A stretch of DNA of 64,000 nucleotides. Source: Marinomonas flavescens (GTDB lineage: Bacteria > Pseudomonadota > Gammaproteobacteria > Pseudomonadales > Marinomonadaceae). Below, piece by piece: positions 18,513-27,519 of the stretch (its first letter is position 1; every line of letters starts with the position of its first letter). A program made the position numbers and the translations under genes. A model generated the notes under the pieces. It saw only the letters and a program-made list of their open reading frames with translations. It was not told where the DNA came from and made no database searches. The DNA lies in contig NZ_SJSB01000012.1 in NCBI RefSeq assembly GCF_004352835.1, positions 53,757-117,756 of the forward strand, given 5' to 3'.

Positions 18513-19511
18513 TTAAGGGCTTTTATAGAAAAGCCCTTTTTTATATTCAGGGAGAGATTTTAGTTGATCAATTTGAGTGGTATTTTGTTTTAAGAACCCA
18601 CGAACTAGTTGAATGTTTTGTTGTTTACTCTCCGCTCCGCTTCCAGTGGTATCTAGTTGAATAAATTCCCCTGTATCGCCTTTACGTTGATTGGCGGCTT
18701 GTTTACGCCACACAGAAAATCGATGGGCTTCAGCAGAGCGGTCAAAATAAGTATCTAATACCGGTTGTTCTATTAACGAGAGATCTTGCGCTAAAAAATA
18801 GTCACTGACTGTGCGTGGAGATTTTATGTCAATTAAGATGAGAGCGTCTCCCATCGTTTTATTCTGTGCGAGAAAATGCATTGCGTAAGCAGCGCCAGTG
18901 CCGTAACCGATAAAAACAAATTGTTTATTACCTTCAGCTTTAGCGCTTGAAATCGTGGCTTGTATGCGAGCAAAAACGACGTTTTGATTGGGCAGCAATG
19001 GCTCTGTTTGTGTCGGTGCTGTGCTATTGGCTGAGGGCGTTTCTACCGCTTTAGCGCGTTTTGTAATATCAGGGATTTCAATCGACAGAGTGCACCAACT
19101 GTATTTTGGAAGCGCATTTCGTAAAGGAGAAATGACTGTTGGCCAGTTAGGGTGTTCATTATCAGAGTGAAGAAGGATCGCGCAACCTTGTTGATCCCCC
19201 GTTAATGCTTTCCTATGCAGGGTTAGGAAATCGGATCCTTCTGCTTGAAGGATCTTGATTTGATAATCTAGGTGGTTTTGTTTTAAGTTTGTTTCTAATG
19301 CTTGTAAACGTGTTTTTTGAGGTGTTGGGATAACTCGTTTGTTGTTTTGTTTTTCGGCAGCTTTGTTTTCTGTTGTGGATGGTGCACTCGTCGTGGTGTT
19401 CGCGGCTTGTGTGGGCGCTACTTCGTCATCGGCAGAGATGGCGTGCGGTGACATTACCAGCGCAAAGCCGAAGATAATGGCATTAATAAATGGTTCGTTA
19501 TTTTTCTTCAT
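18513..19511 (-). CDS. DUF3530 family protein (alpha/beta-hydrolase-like, secreted)
   Basis: The start is placed at the ATG at 19511; the longer frame begins with TTG. A signal peptide is likely (FINAIIFGFALVMSPHAISA). A Thr/Ala/Ser-rich low-complexity stretch (about residues 30-60) follows, then a DUF3530 domain. That domain has a strand-rich start LDYQIKILQAEG, the GCAILLHSDNEHPNWP loop, and the nucleophile-elbow-like GYGTGAAYAMHF near residue 215. In that elbow the usual Ser position is Thr or Gly, so a classical esterase is not assured. No experimentally known role is implied. It is convergent with djlA and divergent from rpe. Confidence 0.82.
   Translation of the reverse strand: MKKNNEPFINAIIFGFALVMSPHAISADDEVAPTQAANTTTSAPSTTENKAAEKQNNKRVIPTPQKTRLQALETNLKQNHLDYQIKILQAEGSDFLTLHRKALTGDQQGCAILLHSDNEHPNWPTVISPLRNALPKYSWCTLSIEIPDITKRAKAVETPSANSTAPTQTEPLLPNQNVVFARIQATISSAKAEGNKQFVFIGYGTGAAYAMHFLAQNKTMGDALILIDIKSPRTVSDYFLAQDLSLIEQPVLDTYFDRSAEAHRFSVWRKQAANQRKGDTGEFIQLDTTGSGAESKQQNIQLVRGFLKQNTTQIDQLKSLPEYKKGLFYKSP
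18515..18543 (+). terminator. Terminator of djlA, overlapping the end of the convergent gene
   Basis: A 10-bp stem (AAGGGCTTTT at 18515-18524 with 18529-18538), a 4-base loop ATAG, then T6. Most of the hairpin lies inside the last nine codons of the DUF3530 gene on the other strand. Confidence 0.88.
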
Positions 19512-19595
19512 TGTTACCAATACTTATTAAGTGTGCCTTGTTAAAATGGACGAAATGCCACGATATTTTCTATTTTGTCACTGCTGGAGCCAGAT

Positions 19596-20267
19596 ATGAA
19601 TAATTTTATTATCGCCCCTTCGATTCTTTCTGCGGATTTTGCCCGATTAGGGGAAGAAGTCGATAAGGTCTTGGAAGCGGGAGCCGACATGATTCACTTC
19701 GATGTCATGGATAATCACTATGTCCCTAATCTAACGATAGGGCCTATGGTCTGTAAAGCATTACGTAAACATGGTGTGACAGCAGATATTGATGTTCACC
19801 TTATGGTAAAGCCAGTAGATCGTATGATAAGCGAGTTTATTGATGCGGGTGCAACAAGTATTACTTTTCACCCTGAAGCGAGTGAGCACATAGATAGATC
19901 GTTGCAGATGATAAAGGATGGTGGATGTCGAGCTGGTTTGGTTTTTAACCCAGCGACAACACTGCATCATTTGAAATATGTCTTAGATAAGATCGACATG
20001 GTGTTGCTAATGTCTGTGAACCCTGGCTTTGGTGGGCAAACTTTTATTTCAAAAACCCTTGATAAATTACGTGAAGCAAGAGAGTTGATTGATTCTACTG
20101 GCCGTAATATTCGCTTAGAAGTTGATGGCGGTGTCAGTGAGAAAAATATCGCTGATGTAGCGAGAGCCGGAGCGGACACTTTTGTTGCGGGCTCGGCTAT
20201 CTTTGGTAAAAAAGACTATAAAGCGGTGATTGACATGATGCGCCAAGAATTAGCGAGTGTGCGCTAA
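19596..20267 (+). CDS. rpe: Ribulose-phosphate 3-epimerase
   Basis: Interconverts ribulose 5-phosphate and xylulose 5-phosphate in the pentose phosphate pathway. The ATG at 19596 is preceded by TGGAG at a good distance; the longer frame starts with TTG. The 223-residue TIM barrel shows [34 protein letters not shown] with its metal His, SVNPGFGGQ and EVDGGV. It is coupled to gph through a one-base stop/start overlap (TAATG). Confidence 0.97.
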   Translation: MNNFIIAPSILSADFARLGEEVDKVLEAGADMIHFDVMDNHYVPNLTIGPMVCKALRKHGVTADIDVHLMVKPVDRMISEFIDAGATSITFHPEASEHIDRSLQMIKDGGCRAGLVFNPATTLHHLKYVLDKIDMVLLMSVNPGFGGQTFISKTLDKLREARELIDSTGRNIRLEVDGGVSEKNIADVARAGADTFVAGSAIFGKKDYKAVIDMMRQELASVR

Positions 20268-20947
20268 TGAAAACACCACGACATTTTAAAAAATGGTTTG
20301 ATGGTTGGCCTGAACTCGTTTGTTTCGATTTAGACGGCACCTTGGTGGATAGCGTTCCAGATATCGCGTTATCAGTGGATGCTTTTCTTGCTGAGCAGGG
20401 TGCTCCATTAGCGGGTGAAGTGTTGGTGCGGAGCTGGGTTGGTTTTGGTTCAGCTAAGTTGATTGAACAGGCAATGGCGTGGGCAAATATTGACCCAAAT
20501 AAACACGAAGAGTGCTATCGAACCTTCTTGAAATATTACTTTGAACACCTCTCTGATAGAACGACGCTGTACCCTAACGTAAAAGAGTTATTAAAAGCGT
20601 TTAAGCACCAAGGTGTTCCTGTTGCTTTGATTACCAATAAGCCAAGTGTTTTTATTAAGCCTATTTTAGATCATTTTGAGATTACCGAACACTTTGGTTG
20701 GTTTTTAGGGGCTGATACTCTTGAAGAGAGGAAGCCGTCCGCTCTTCCGTTGTTGCACTGCAGTGAGGCGATTGAAGCGGAACCAGAAAAATGCTTGATG
20801 ATCGGTGATTCAATCACAGATTTTCGTGCCGCGAATAACGCGGGCTTTAAATGTGCTCTTGTGACCTACGGTTACAATCAAGGGGTGGATCTACTGTCTC
20901 TTGGTGCCGATGCTGTGATGGATGATTTAGCCGAGTTATTGATTTAG
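20267..20947 (+). CDS. gph: Phosphoglycolate phosphatase (HAD family)
   Basis: Dephosphorylates 2-phosphoglycolate, for example from DNA repair. It is a 226-residue HAD hydrolase. Motif I is CFDLDGTLVDS, with nucleophile Asp21 and acid Asp23. Motif II is ALITNKPS, and motif IV is MIGDSITDFRAANNAGF. The rpe-gph order is standard. In many relatives trpE and trpG follow; here an inverted mscS/mgtE pair intervenes and trpE is absent. Confidence 0.93.
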   Translation: MKTPRHFKKWFDGWPELVCFDLDGTLVDSVPDIALSVDAFLAEQGAPLAGEVLVRSWVGFGSAKLIEQAMAWANIDPNKHEECYRTFLKYYFEHLSDRTTLYPNVKELLKAFKHQGVPVALITNKPSVFIKPILDHFEITEHFGWFLGADTLEERKPSALPLLHCSEAIEAEPEKCLMIGDSITDFRAANNAGFKCALVTYGYNQGVDLLSLGADAVMDDLAELLI

Positions 20948-20968
20948 TCATTATGAGTGGGCCATTAT

Positions 20969-21011
20969 TTGTCTCGCCTTAAAATCGTTAATGTATTTTA
21001 GGGCGAGACAA
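20969..21011 (+). terminator. Long hairpin after rpe-gph, possibly a bidirectional terminator
   Basis: A 17-bp stem with a single G-T position (TTGTCTCGCCTTAAAAT at 20969-20985 against 20995-21011) and a 9-base loop. It lies between the convergent gph and mscS-like genes. No clean T run follows on the plus strand, so termination is inferred from position and stem strength. Confidence 0.55.
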
Positions 21012-21071
21012 TAGACTTTGTTATTACGTTAAAAGGACACGGTTAAATTCCCTTTTTCTATCGCCGTTGAA

Positions 21072-22178
21072 TTATGTCTTTCTACTATTTAATTGAATTT
21101 GACTGTCGGGTGCCATGTGGACAGTATGAGTTGGGAAGGCCACTTCAGCGCCATGCGATTCGATAATAGTCATAATTTTGAATAGTACGTCTTGCTTGAC
21201 GTTATGGAAGGTTCCCCAGTCGACCGTTTTGGTGAAAGTATAGATAAAAAAGTCTAATGAAGAAGGGCCAAACTGGGTGAAATTCACCATGTAAGTTTGA
21301 TCCGTATCTAAGTCTTCATGGGCTGCAATCATATTTTTCACTTCGGCAATTATGTCGGGAAGTTTGCTAAAGTCATCATAACGAACACCGATTGTCTCAC
21401 TGATGCGACGGTGGCTCATCCGTGAAGGGTTTTCGACAGAAATTATTGAAAAGGTAGAGTTTGGGACATATAAAGGACGCTTGTCGAAGGTTCTAATTCG
21501 AGTCTGACGCCAGCCGATGTTTTCTACTGTTCCTTCGATATTTTTGTCTGGAGAACGAATCCAGTCGCCGACCACAAACGGTCTGTCTAAATAGACAACC
21601 AAGCCGCCGAAAAAGTTGGCCAATAGATCTTTAGCAGCAAAACCCACAGCAATGCCACCTACACCGCCAAACGCTAAAACTCCGGAAATACTGTAGCCCA
21701 AGGTTTGAAGAATAACGAGCAACGCAGTGATAATGACAGACACTCTTAGCAGCTTACTGATTGCACTGGCGGTCGTATAATCTACCTTAGTCTTTATTTT
21801 TTCAGATGTAGTTAGTGTTCTTTCGGCTTCTTTAATGCATCTAAGGACGAACCAAACAAGTAGGACAATGACGCCAACTTCACGAATAACATTAACTAAC
21901 GATATGAATTTAGGATCCAGTTCTGTTCCTGAAATTTCAGCCGCAATCGTAATGCCAATTAACCAAATAAACATACCAATGGGCTTTTGGGCGGCTTCAA
22001 TAAGCATGTTGTCCCAAGGTGTTTTTGTTTTACCCAGCTGATGATTAATACGCTCTAATACTTTCATTACGATAAAGTTGATAAAGAGTGTCAGTAGTAC
22101 AGTCAAAAACACACGTACTACCCAGTGCATTTTTGAATCACCTAATCCTAAGTATGTTTGTATCGTTTCCCAGGTCAT
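21072..22178 (-). CDS. MscS-family mechanosensitive ion channel
   Basis: Inner-membrane channel that releases solutes on hypo-osmotic shock. The 368-residue protein has four to five predicted membrane helices in the N-terminal half (for example WVVRVFLTVLLTLFINFIVM and VGVIVLLVWFVLRC). The pore-lining Gly/Ala-rich helix GVLAFGGVGGIAVGFAAKDLLANFFGG follows at about residues 165-190, then the MscS beta domain (DRPFVVGDWI, GTVENIGWRQTRIRTFD, VPNSTF) and the alpha/beta C-terminal domain. It resembles the YnaI/YbiO medium-size branch. AGGAAAAG precedes the ATG. mgtE lies upstream on the same strand. Confidence 0.9.
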   Translation of the reverse strand: MTWETIQTYLGLGDSKMHWVVRVFLTVLLTLFINFIVMKVLERINHQLGKTKTPWDNMLIEAAQKPIGMFIWLIGITIAAEISGTELDPKFISLVNVIREVGVIVLLVWFVLRCIKEAERTLTTSEKIKTKVDYTTASAISKLLRVSVIITALLVILQTLGYSISGVLAFGGVGGIAVGFAAKDLLANFFGGLVVYLDRPFVVGDWIRSPDKNIEGTVENIGWRQTRIRTFDKRPLYVPNSTFSIISVENPSRMSHRRISETIGVRYDDFSKLPDIIAEVKNMIAAHEDLDTDQTYMVNFTQFGPSSLDFFIYTFTKTVDWGTFHNVKQDVLFKIMTIIESHGAEVAFPTHTVHMAPDSQIQLNSRKT

Positions 22179-22231
22179 TATGTATCTTTTCCTTTTTTTA
22201 GTGTTTTGCTAAAAAAATCAGAGTAAATCGT

Positions 22232-23563
22232 TTAAAGAAGAAAGAGAGTGCCTAATCCCAAAAAGGCAACAAAGCCTGCAATGTCAGTGACTGTCGTTAA
22301 AATAACAGAGCCAGATAAAGCTGGGTCTATTTTTAGTTTGTCTAATATTACTGGAATAATGACGCCAGAGAAGGCCGCCATAATGATATTGACAATAATC
22401 GCCATTGCAATTACGGCACCTAGCATTGGGCTGTCAAACCACCATAGGGTGACAACTCCGATAACAATAGCCCATAAAATGCCGTTTAAAATCCCCACTT
22501 TTAACTCTTTTTTAAGTAAAGATTTTAGGTTGCTACGGGTGATTTGTCCGAGTGCTAAGCCGCGTACAATAAGAGTCAGAGTTTGACTGCCTGCTATCCC
22601 TCCCATAGAAGCGACAATGGGCATCAATACGGCCAAGGCAACAACTTGCTGTAATGTTGCTTCAAAAAGGCCTATGAAAGAAGAGGCAAGAAAGGCCGTT
22701 AAAAGGTTGATGCCAAGCCAAATTCCTCGAGTTGCCGCACTGCGTTTTACCGGCGCAAATAAGTCGGATTCTTCATTTAAACCTGCTGTTGACATTTGTT
22801 GAGTTTCATTCGCTAAGCGAAGACTCTCTAGGGCTAGGCCAGCATGAAAACGGCCTAGTAAAATGTGATTTTCATCAACGACCGGAAGAGCAGATAGTTC
22901 CGCCCTCTCAAGTTGTTCCGCTGCTTTCGTGAGTTCTGTCGTCGCCAAAATAAAAGGGCAATCCTCATCGATTAGGCTAGAAATGGGATCGTGGTCTTGA
23001 ACTTTAAACAGTGCGTCGAATTTTACACAACCAACCCATCGTCCGGTACGATTTACCAGATAGATCATGTCTGTGTAGCTCGGTGTGTTTTTTTTAAGCA
23101 GGCGTAACGCTTCCGATGCGCGAATGCTTTGCGACGTAATTAATAGCTCGTGATCCATCCAGCGACCAACTAAATCATCATCGTAGATAATGCCTTTTTG
23201 GTAATATTCACGTTGCTTGTGATCCATTTGGTTAAGAGCGAGATCAACCATTTTATCTGGTAATGAATCGGCTATTTCCAGTAGATCTTCTGCCTCTACA
23301 TCGGCAAACAAGGCTTCTATATCAGACTCATCGAGTTCTTTTAATAAAAGTCGCCTAGATTCGCCACGCATTTCAACCAAAATATCGAGACGATTGGCTT
23401 GTTTGATGTTTTGCCAAGCTTTTGTTCGTTGTACGAGAGGGATTGATTCTAATGCAAGAGCGACATCGTCAGGAGTCAATTCGGACATGGCTTTGCTGAT
23501 GGACTCAGAAGAGTGCTCATCTTGAATTAACGCTTCAATAAGGTCTGCAACTTGGCTATGCAC
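22232..23563 (-). CDS. mgtE: Magnesium transporter MgtE
   Basis: Mg2+-gated channel of the inner membrane. I start it at the GTG at 23563, which has AAAGGA six bases upstream. The longer frame opens with TTG at 23644 and its 27 extra residues look unlike the family. The roughly 443-residue protein has the cytoplasmic N domain (LTPDDVALALESIP), two CBS domains (around RTGRWVGCVKFDAL and LSALPVVDENHILLGRFHAG), and five membrane helices. The conserved pore segment GIAGSQTLTLIVRGLALGQI lies in the latter. It is followed by mscS, pointing to a small ion-homeostasis pair inserted between gph and trpG. Confidence 0.92.
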   Translation of the reverse strand: MHSQVADLIEALIQDEHSSESISKAMSELTPDDVALALESIPLVQRTKAWQNIKQANRLDILVEMRGESRRLLLKELDESDIEALFADVEAEDLLEIADSLPDKMVDLALNQMDHKQREYYQKGIIYDDDLVGRWMDHELLITSQSIRASEALRLLKKNTPSYTDMIYLVNRTGRWVGCVKFDALFKVQDHDPISSLIDEDCPFILATTELTKAAEQLERAELSALPVVDENHILLGRFHAGLALESLRLANETQQMSTAGLNEESDLFAPVKRSAATRGIWLGINLLTAFLASSFIGLFEATLQQVVALAVLMPIVASMGGIAGSQTLTLIVRGLALGQITRSNLKSLLKKELKVGILNGILWAIVIGVVTLWWFDSPMLGAVIAMAIIVNIIMAAFSGVIIPVILDKLKIDPALSGSVILTTVTDIAGFVAFLGLGTLFLL

Positions 23564-23903
23564 AGGATATCCTTTACAACCGAAAAATAGAGAGAATAGT
23601 GGCGAGTTGTTAGTTTGAAGTATAACGGTAACAGTTTCAAACAAGGCTTTGTTTTTACGATGTTTTTGATCAAAAAATAAAGTAATCTTTACTTTTCATA
23701 ACATGGTATTACGTTTTTATTTGTATAAATAAGCAATAGGTTCAAAACCAATCAAAGGTATTAGTCTTCGTTACTTAAATCCTTTAAAATCGTCCCTTGT
23801 CTGTTGCTTCTCGTGTACCTTTAAGTGAGGTGGGCGTTAACGAGGATGCGTTGTATTTACTATCGATTAATAATTATATGAGTATCAAAGAGTTAGACAT
23901 AAT
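23564..23903. other. Divergent intergenic region between mgtE and trpG
   Basis: AT-rich. For trpG, the best promoter-like pair is TTGTAT (23851-23856) with TATATG (23875-23880), 18 apart, which is weak. A TATACT hexamer on the minus strand about 60 bases before the mgtE GTG may be its -10. I see no leader peptide with tandem Trp codons, and no convincing TrpR site. Confidence 0.5.
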
Positions 23904-24482
23904 ATGCTGTTAATGATCGATAACTACGACTCTTTTACTTATAACTTGGTGCAATATTTTCGCGAATTAGGCGCAGACGTTAGCGTCTATCGAAATGATA
24001 AAATCACCATTGAGGACATTGAGCGACTTGCGCCTTCTCATTTGGTTATTTCTCCCGGCCCTTGCACACCCAATGAGGCTGGTATTTCAATGGATGCGAT
24101 TCGCGTATTTGCAGGAAGAATTCCTATTCTAGGTATTTGCTTAGGTCATCAAAGTATTGGGCAAGTCTTTGGTGGGGATGTAATTCGTGCTAAAAATGTC
24201 ATGCATGGAAAAACCTCTCTTATTTATCATAATGAGACGTCTGTGTTTCAAGGGGTGCCAAACCCTCATCGAGCGACTCGTTATCATTCTCTCGTTGTTG
24301 CTGAAGCGACATTGCCGGATTGTTTTGAAGTGACGGCTTGGACAAAGAGCCAAGATGGTAAACGAGATGAAATTATGGGGATGCGACATAGGTCCTTACC
24401 CATAGAAGGGGTGCAATTTCACCCCGAATCTATTTTAACTGAGGCGGGACATGCCTTGTTAGCAAATTTTTTGACGCGATAG
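23904..24482 (+). CDS. trpG: Anthranilate synthase component II (glutamine amidotransferase)
   Basis: Supplies ammonia from glutamine to TrpE for anthranilate synthesis; it may also serve as PabA. The 192-residue class I amidotransferase has [11 protein letters not shown] at the start, the oxyanion segment [11 protein letters not shown], the nucleophile Cys79 in GICLGHQ, and the His/Glu pair in [10 protein letters not shown]. Its partner trpE is not in the neighbourhood. The next gene, trpD, begins 9 bases downstream. Confidence 0.96.
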   Translation: MLLMIDNYDSFTYNLVQYFRELGADVSVYRNDKITIEDIERLAPSHLVISPGPCTPNEAGISMDAIRVFAGRIPILGICLGHQSIGQVFGGDVIRAKNVMHGKTSLIYHNETSVFQGVPNPHRATRYHSLVVAEATLPDCFEVTAWTKSQDGKRDEIMGMRHRSLPIEGVQFHPESILTEAGHALLANFLTR

Positions 24483-24491
24483 GAGAAAAGG

Positions 24492-25526
24492 GTGGATATC
24501 CAACAAGCAATTGCGGCTGTAGCTGATCGCCAAGATTTGACAAGTGATCAAATGCGCCTTGTGATGAGCGATATAATGACGGGAAAAGCCACTCCTGCTC
24601 AAATTGGCGGTTTTTTAATTGGCCTAAGAATGAAAGGCGAAACCGTAGATGAAATCACAGCAGCAGCGCAGGTAATGCGTGAGTTGTCTATGAAAGTAGA
24701 ATTGTCATTAGATCATGTGGTTGACACTTGTGGTACAGGAGGCGATGGCGGTAACTTATTTAATGTCTCAACAGCGGCGGCGTTTGTCGTTGCCGCAGCT
24801 GGCGGTAAAGTGGCTAAGCACGGTGGTCGTTCAGTATCGTCAAAGTCAGGAAGTGCAGATGTATTGGAAGAAGCTGGTATTTTTCTTGATCTAAGCGCTG
24901 AGCAAGTTTGTCGTTGTGTCGAAGAAATTGGCTTAGGTTTTATGTTTGCGCCTCATCATCACTCGGCAATGAAGTACGCTGTGGGGCCTCGAAAAGAGAT
25001 GGCAACACGGACTATTTTCAATTTGCTTGGTCCGTTAACCAATCCTGCAAATGCAAAAAGCCAAGTGATGGGCGTGTTTTCAAAAGAATGGGTTCGTCCT
25101 ATTGCTGAGGTTCTTAAAGCCTTAGGTAGTGAGCACGTTATGGTTGTGCATTCTAAAGACGGCTTGGATGAAATTAGTATCGGTGCACTGACCTATGTTG
25201 CTGAGTTGAAGAACGGTGAAATTACAGAATATACCGTCTCTCCAGAAGATTTTGGTATTCCTCTTCAGTCACTTGAGTTGATTCAAGCGAAGGATGCGAC
25301 CGATAGCCTAGCGCTGGTTAAAAAGGCGCTTGAGGGGAAAGGGGTTGATAATCCAGCTCGTGATATTGTTGCTCTGAATGCTGGTGCGGCCATTTATGTT
25401 TGCGGAATTGCAGACACTCTAAAACAGGGTGTGGAAATGGCAGAAGATATGATTGGCAGTGGGTTGGCGAAAGTGAAGCTTTCTGAATTAGCGAGCTTCA
25501 CTCGTTACTATAAAAACGCTGAGTAA
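24492..25526 (+). CDS. trpD: Anthranilate phosphoribosyltransferase
   Basis: Transfers phosphoribose from PRPP to anthranilate. It starts with GTG at 24492, preceded by AGGAGAAAAGG. The 344-residue protein shows the PRPP-binding CGTGGDGGNLFNVST near residue 80, the KHGGRSVSSKSGSAD loop, and RTIFNLLGPLTNPA. It is stand-alone, not fused to trpG as in enterobacteria. It is followed by trpC after 23 bases. Confidence 0.97.
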   Translation: MDIQQAIAAVADRQDLTSDQMRLVMSDIMTGKATPAQIGGFLIGLRMKGETVDEITAAAQVMRELSMKVELSLDHVVDTCGTGGDGGNLFNVSTAAAFVVAAAGGKVAKHGGRSVSSKSGSADVLEEAGIFLDLSAEQVCRCVEEIGLGFMFAPHHHSAMKYAVGPRKEMATRTIFNLLGPLTNPANAKSQVMGVFSKEWVRPIAEVLKALGSEHVMVVHSKDGLDEISIGALTYVAELKNGEITEYTVSPEDFGIPLQSLELIQAKDATDSLALVKKALEGKGVDNPARDIVALNAGAAIYVCGIADTLKQGVEMAEDMIGSGLAKVKLSELASFTRYYKNAE

Positions 25527-25549
25527 GCAAAGCGAAGGACATCGTTGTT

Positions 25550-26362
25550 ATGCAAGTAGAAATTCCAACAATTTTAAAAAAAATCGTAGCGCGAAAATTT
25601 GAAGAAATAGAAGAGCGCAAAACGAAGAATTCTTACGCGAATTTAGAAGTTGCCGTTACTGTGGCGAATGTACACAACGCGCCAAGAGGTTTTGCTCAAG
25701 CTTTACGAAATAAAATTGCTCTGGGAAAGTCTGGAGTGATTGCTGAAGTCAAAAAAGCGTCGCCTAGTAAGGGTATTTTACGCGAAAGTTTTTCGCCTGC
25801 TCAGATAGCCAGATCTTACGAGCAGCATGGTGCCGCTTGTTTATCGGTATTGACGGATCAAGATTTTTTTATGGGTCATGAAGACTATTTAGTCGAAGCT
25901 CGTAATGCGTGCAAGTTACCTGTCATTCGCAAGGATTTCATGGTTGATGAATATCAAATTATGGAAGCTCGAGCTATTGGGGCTGATTGCATACTGCTAA
26001 TAGCGGCTTGTTTAGATGGCCTGCAGCTGAGAAAATTTGATGCTCTAGCGCGTGATCTAGGAATGGATGTACTGGTAGAAGTTCATAATAAAGCAGAGCT
26101 AGACCTTGCTTTAGAAAATACCGACACAGAGCTATTAGGGATTAATAATCGAGATTTACATACGTTCGATTTAAGTTTGGATCATACCTTCGAGTTAATG
26201 AAAGGTGTCCCTGATAATCGTCTTATTGTGACCGAAAGTGGTATACATTCTCGTGATGATGTTGCTCTTATGCGTCAAAACAATATAAATGCCTTTCTTG
26301 TTGGGGAAGCTTTTATGAAAGCGCAGAACCCTGGTGAGAAATTAGCTGAGCTTTTTGACTAA
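25550..26362 (+). CDS. trpC: Indole-3-glycerol phosphate synthase
   Basis: Closes the indole ring, producing indole-3-glycerol phosphate. The 270-residue TIM barrel is monofunctional (no TrpF half). Motifs include IAEVKKASPSKG with the catalytic Lys, LSVLTDQDFFMG, PVIRKDFMVDEYQI, LLGINNRDL, and VTESGIHSRDDV near the end. This is the last recognisable trp gene of the run; trpF, trpB and trpA are not in the window. Confidence 0.97.
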   Translation: MQVEIPTILKKIVARKFEEIEERKTKNSYANLEVAVTVANVHNAPRGFAQALRNKIALGKSGVIAEVKKASPSKGILRESFSPAQIARSYEQHGAACLSVLTDQDFFMGHEDYLVEARNACKLPVIRKDFMVDEYQIMEARAIGADCILLIAACLDGLQLRKFDALARDLGMDVLVEVHNKAELDLALENTDTELLGINNRDLHTFDLSLDHTFELMKGVPDNRLIVTESGIHSRDDVALMRQNNINAFLVGEAFMKAQNPGEKLAELFD

Positions 26363-26383
26363 AAGTCTAGAGAGGATTGAATC

Positions 26384-26791
26384 ATGAAAACAGATGTAAC
26401 GTGGCAAGAGGATGTTCATTTCACTGCTGAAACGGGATCAGGTTTCAAAATTGAAATTGATGGTAATCAGCGTGTTGGCTCACGACCTATGGAATTGCTC
26501 TTAGCTGGCTTAGGCGGTTGTGCTTCTTATGATGTGGTTAATATTCTGAAGAAGTCTCGTCAAGACGTTGTGTCTTGTGTGGCTAAAATTGATGCGGATC
26601 GTGCTGATGCTGTTCCGGCTGTGTTTACTGAAATTCGAATTCATTTTGTAGTAACAGGGCGAGGCTTGAAAGATAAGATTGTCGAACGTGCTGTTAAACT
26701 GTCTGCAGAAGAGTATTGCTCTGCCTCGTTGATGCTTGAGCGAGGTGGCGTAAATATTGTTCACAGTTTCGAAGTGATAGAAGTGGAATGA
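26384..26791 (+). CDS. OsmC family protein (YhfA-like)
   Basis: A 135-residue member of the OsmC/Ohr fold, nearest to the YhfA branch. Two conserved cysteines, in GGCASYDV and EEYCSASLML, are the peroxidase pair of the family. The substrate of this branch is not known. It lies 21 bases after trpC and before a strong terminator, so it probably shares the trp transcript. The trpC-(crp)-yhfA association is common in gammaproteobacteria. Confidence 0.88.
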   Translation: MKTDVTWQEDVHFTAETGSGFKIEIDGNQRVGSRPMELLLAGLGGCASYDVVNILKKSRQDVVSCVAKIDADRADAVPAVFTEIRIHFVVTGRGLKDKIVERAVKLSAEEYCSASLMLERGGVNIVHSFEVIEVE

Positions 26792-26809
26792 TTTTTTGCG
26801 TAACACTAG

Positions 26810-26836
26810 AAAAGAGCCATTAGGCTCTTTTTTTTT
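26810..26836 (+). terminator. Rho-independent terminator of the trpGDC-osmC transcript
   Basis: An 8-bp stem (AAAGAGCC at 26811-26818 with GGCTCTTT at 26823-26830), loop ATTA, followed by a run of T. It lies 20 bases after the osmC-like stop. Confidence 0.92.
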
Positions 26837-26849
26837 GCGCTGTAAAAAG

Positions 26850-26925
26850 TGGTGTCCCCTGCGAGATTCGAACTCACGTCTAAGACTTAGGAGGTCCTTG
26901 TTCTATCCGGCTGAACTAAGGGGAC
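26850..26925 (-). tRNA. tRNA-Arg (anticodon CCT)
   Basis: A 76-base cloverleaf on the minus strand. Acceptor stem is GTCCCCT with AGGGGAC. The D arm is GTTC/GAAC with GG in the loop. The anticodon stem AGGAC/GTCTT encloses the loop CTCCTAA (anticodon CCT, reading AGG). The T arm GTGAG/CTCGC carries TTCGAAT. Discriminator A and an encoded CCA complete the 3' end. Confidence 0.95.
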
Positions 26926-26939
26926 AATTAATAGGAGAG

Positions 26940-26968
26940 TTTATACCTGATTTCGTCGATCAACTCAA
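26940..26968 (-). promoter_or_regulatory. Sigma-70 promoter of tRNA-Arg
   Basis: On the minus strand TTGAGT (26963-26968) and TATAAA (26940-26945) are separated by 17 bases. The predicted start is about 8 bases before the tRNA 5' end. Confidence 0.7.
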
Positions 26969-27005
26969 ATTTTGAATGTTGAAATAATTGATTTATATGA
27001 GGATT

Positions 27006-27485
27006 TTAAGCTCTTCCTAATGTGTGTTTGCTGCTTATCGGGCGTGTGGCGCCTCTGGCTGTATAGACTTTGCTTTTATCATTGTGCCCTTGTAATAACT
27101 CAAAAAGATGCTTGTTGCGTTTTTGAAGTGTACTAAGAATATGGGCGTTAGTAGTATTTTTTGTTTTACAGACAGTTAGGAGGGCTTCGCATTCTGTCAT
27201 TAGTTGGCGGGTTTCATCCATTGAGCTGTCTTGTTCTAAAAGCCATGCTTTGAAAGCGTCTTCGGATGGTTTTTTAGGGTCAACAATATTGAATTTAATG
27301 AGTAAATTAACTCTTCGCTCATTAAGGAGGTTCATTTCATCAAGAAGCGTGCTTTTTTGGGAAGCGATATTGATGATGTTTTCACTATTCAATTCACCAA
27401 GTGCGATTCTTTCACTATCAAGAAGGGATGAAAGTTGGCAAAGTATTTCTTTGCTTCTTGAAAATACTGACGCAATGGGGAGCAT
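27006..27485 (-). CDS. flgN: Flagellar export chaperone FlgN
   Basis: Cytoplasmic chaperone for the hook-filament junction proteins FlgK and FlgL before export. It is a 159-residue, largely helical protein starting at the ATG at 27485; the longer frame opens with TTG. The family pattern is loose, with LLDSERIALGELNSENIINIASQK and NERRVNLL in the first half and NNAHILSTL-like helices near the end. Identity rests mainly on this and on its place after flgM in the flgA-flgM-flgN run. No strong Shine-Dalgarno is seen. Confidence 0.82.
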   Translation of the reverse strand: MLPIASVFSRSKEILCQLSSLLDSERIALGELNSENIINIASQKSTLLDEMNLLNERRVNLLIKFNIVDPKKPSEDAFKAWLLEQDSSMDETRQLMTECEALLTVCKTKNTTNAHILSTLQKRNKHLFELLQGHNDKSKVYTARGATRPISSKHTLGRA

Positions 27486-27519
27486 AGGGCAAACCAATTA
27501 AGATGGTGAGTATCTCAGT

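Noticed and set aside
23564..23644. TTG-initiated longer forms of mgtE, surA, lptD, rpe, flgB, flgF, fliS, tag, DUF3530 and flgN
   Set aside because: In each case an ATG or GTG downstream has better ribosome-binding spacing and agrees with family length.
23564..23903. Mg2+ riboswitch before mgtE or trp attenuator before trpG
   Set aside because: No M-box-like structure, no leader peptide with Trp codons and no terminator/antiterminator pair could be seen.
26850..26925. tRNA-Arg as an integration (att) site
   Set aside because: No integrase, no repeated tRNA 3' end and only flagellar and trp genes nearby.
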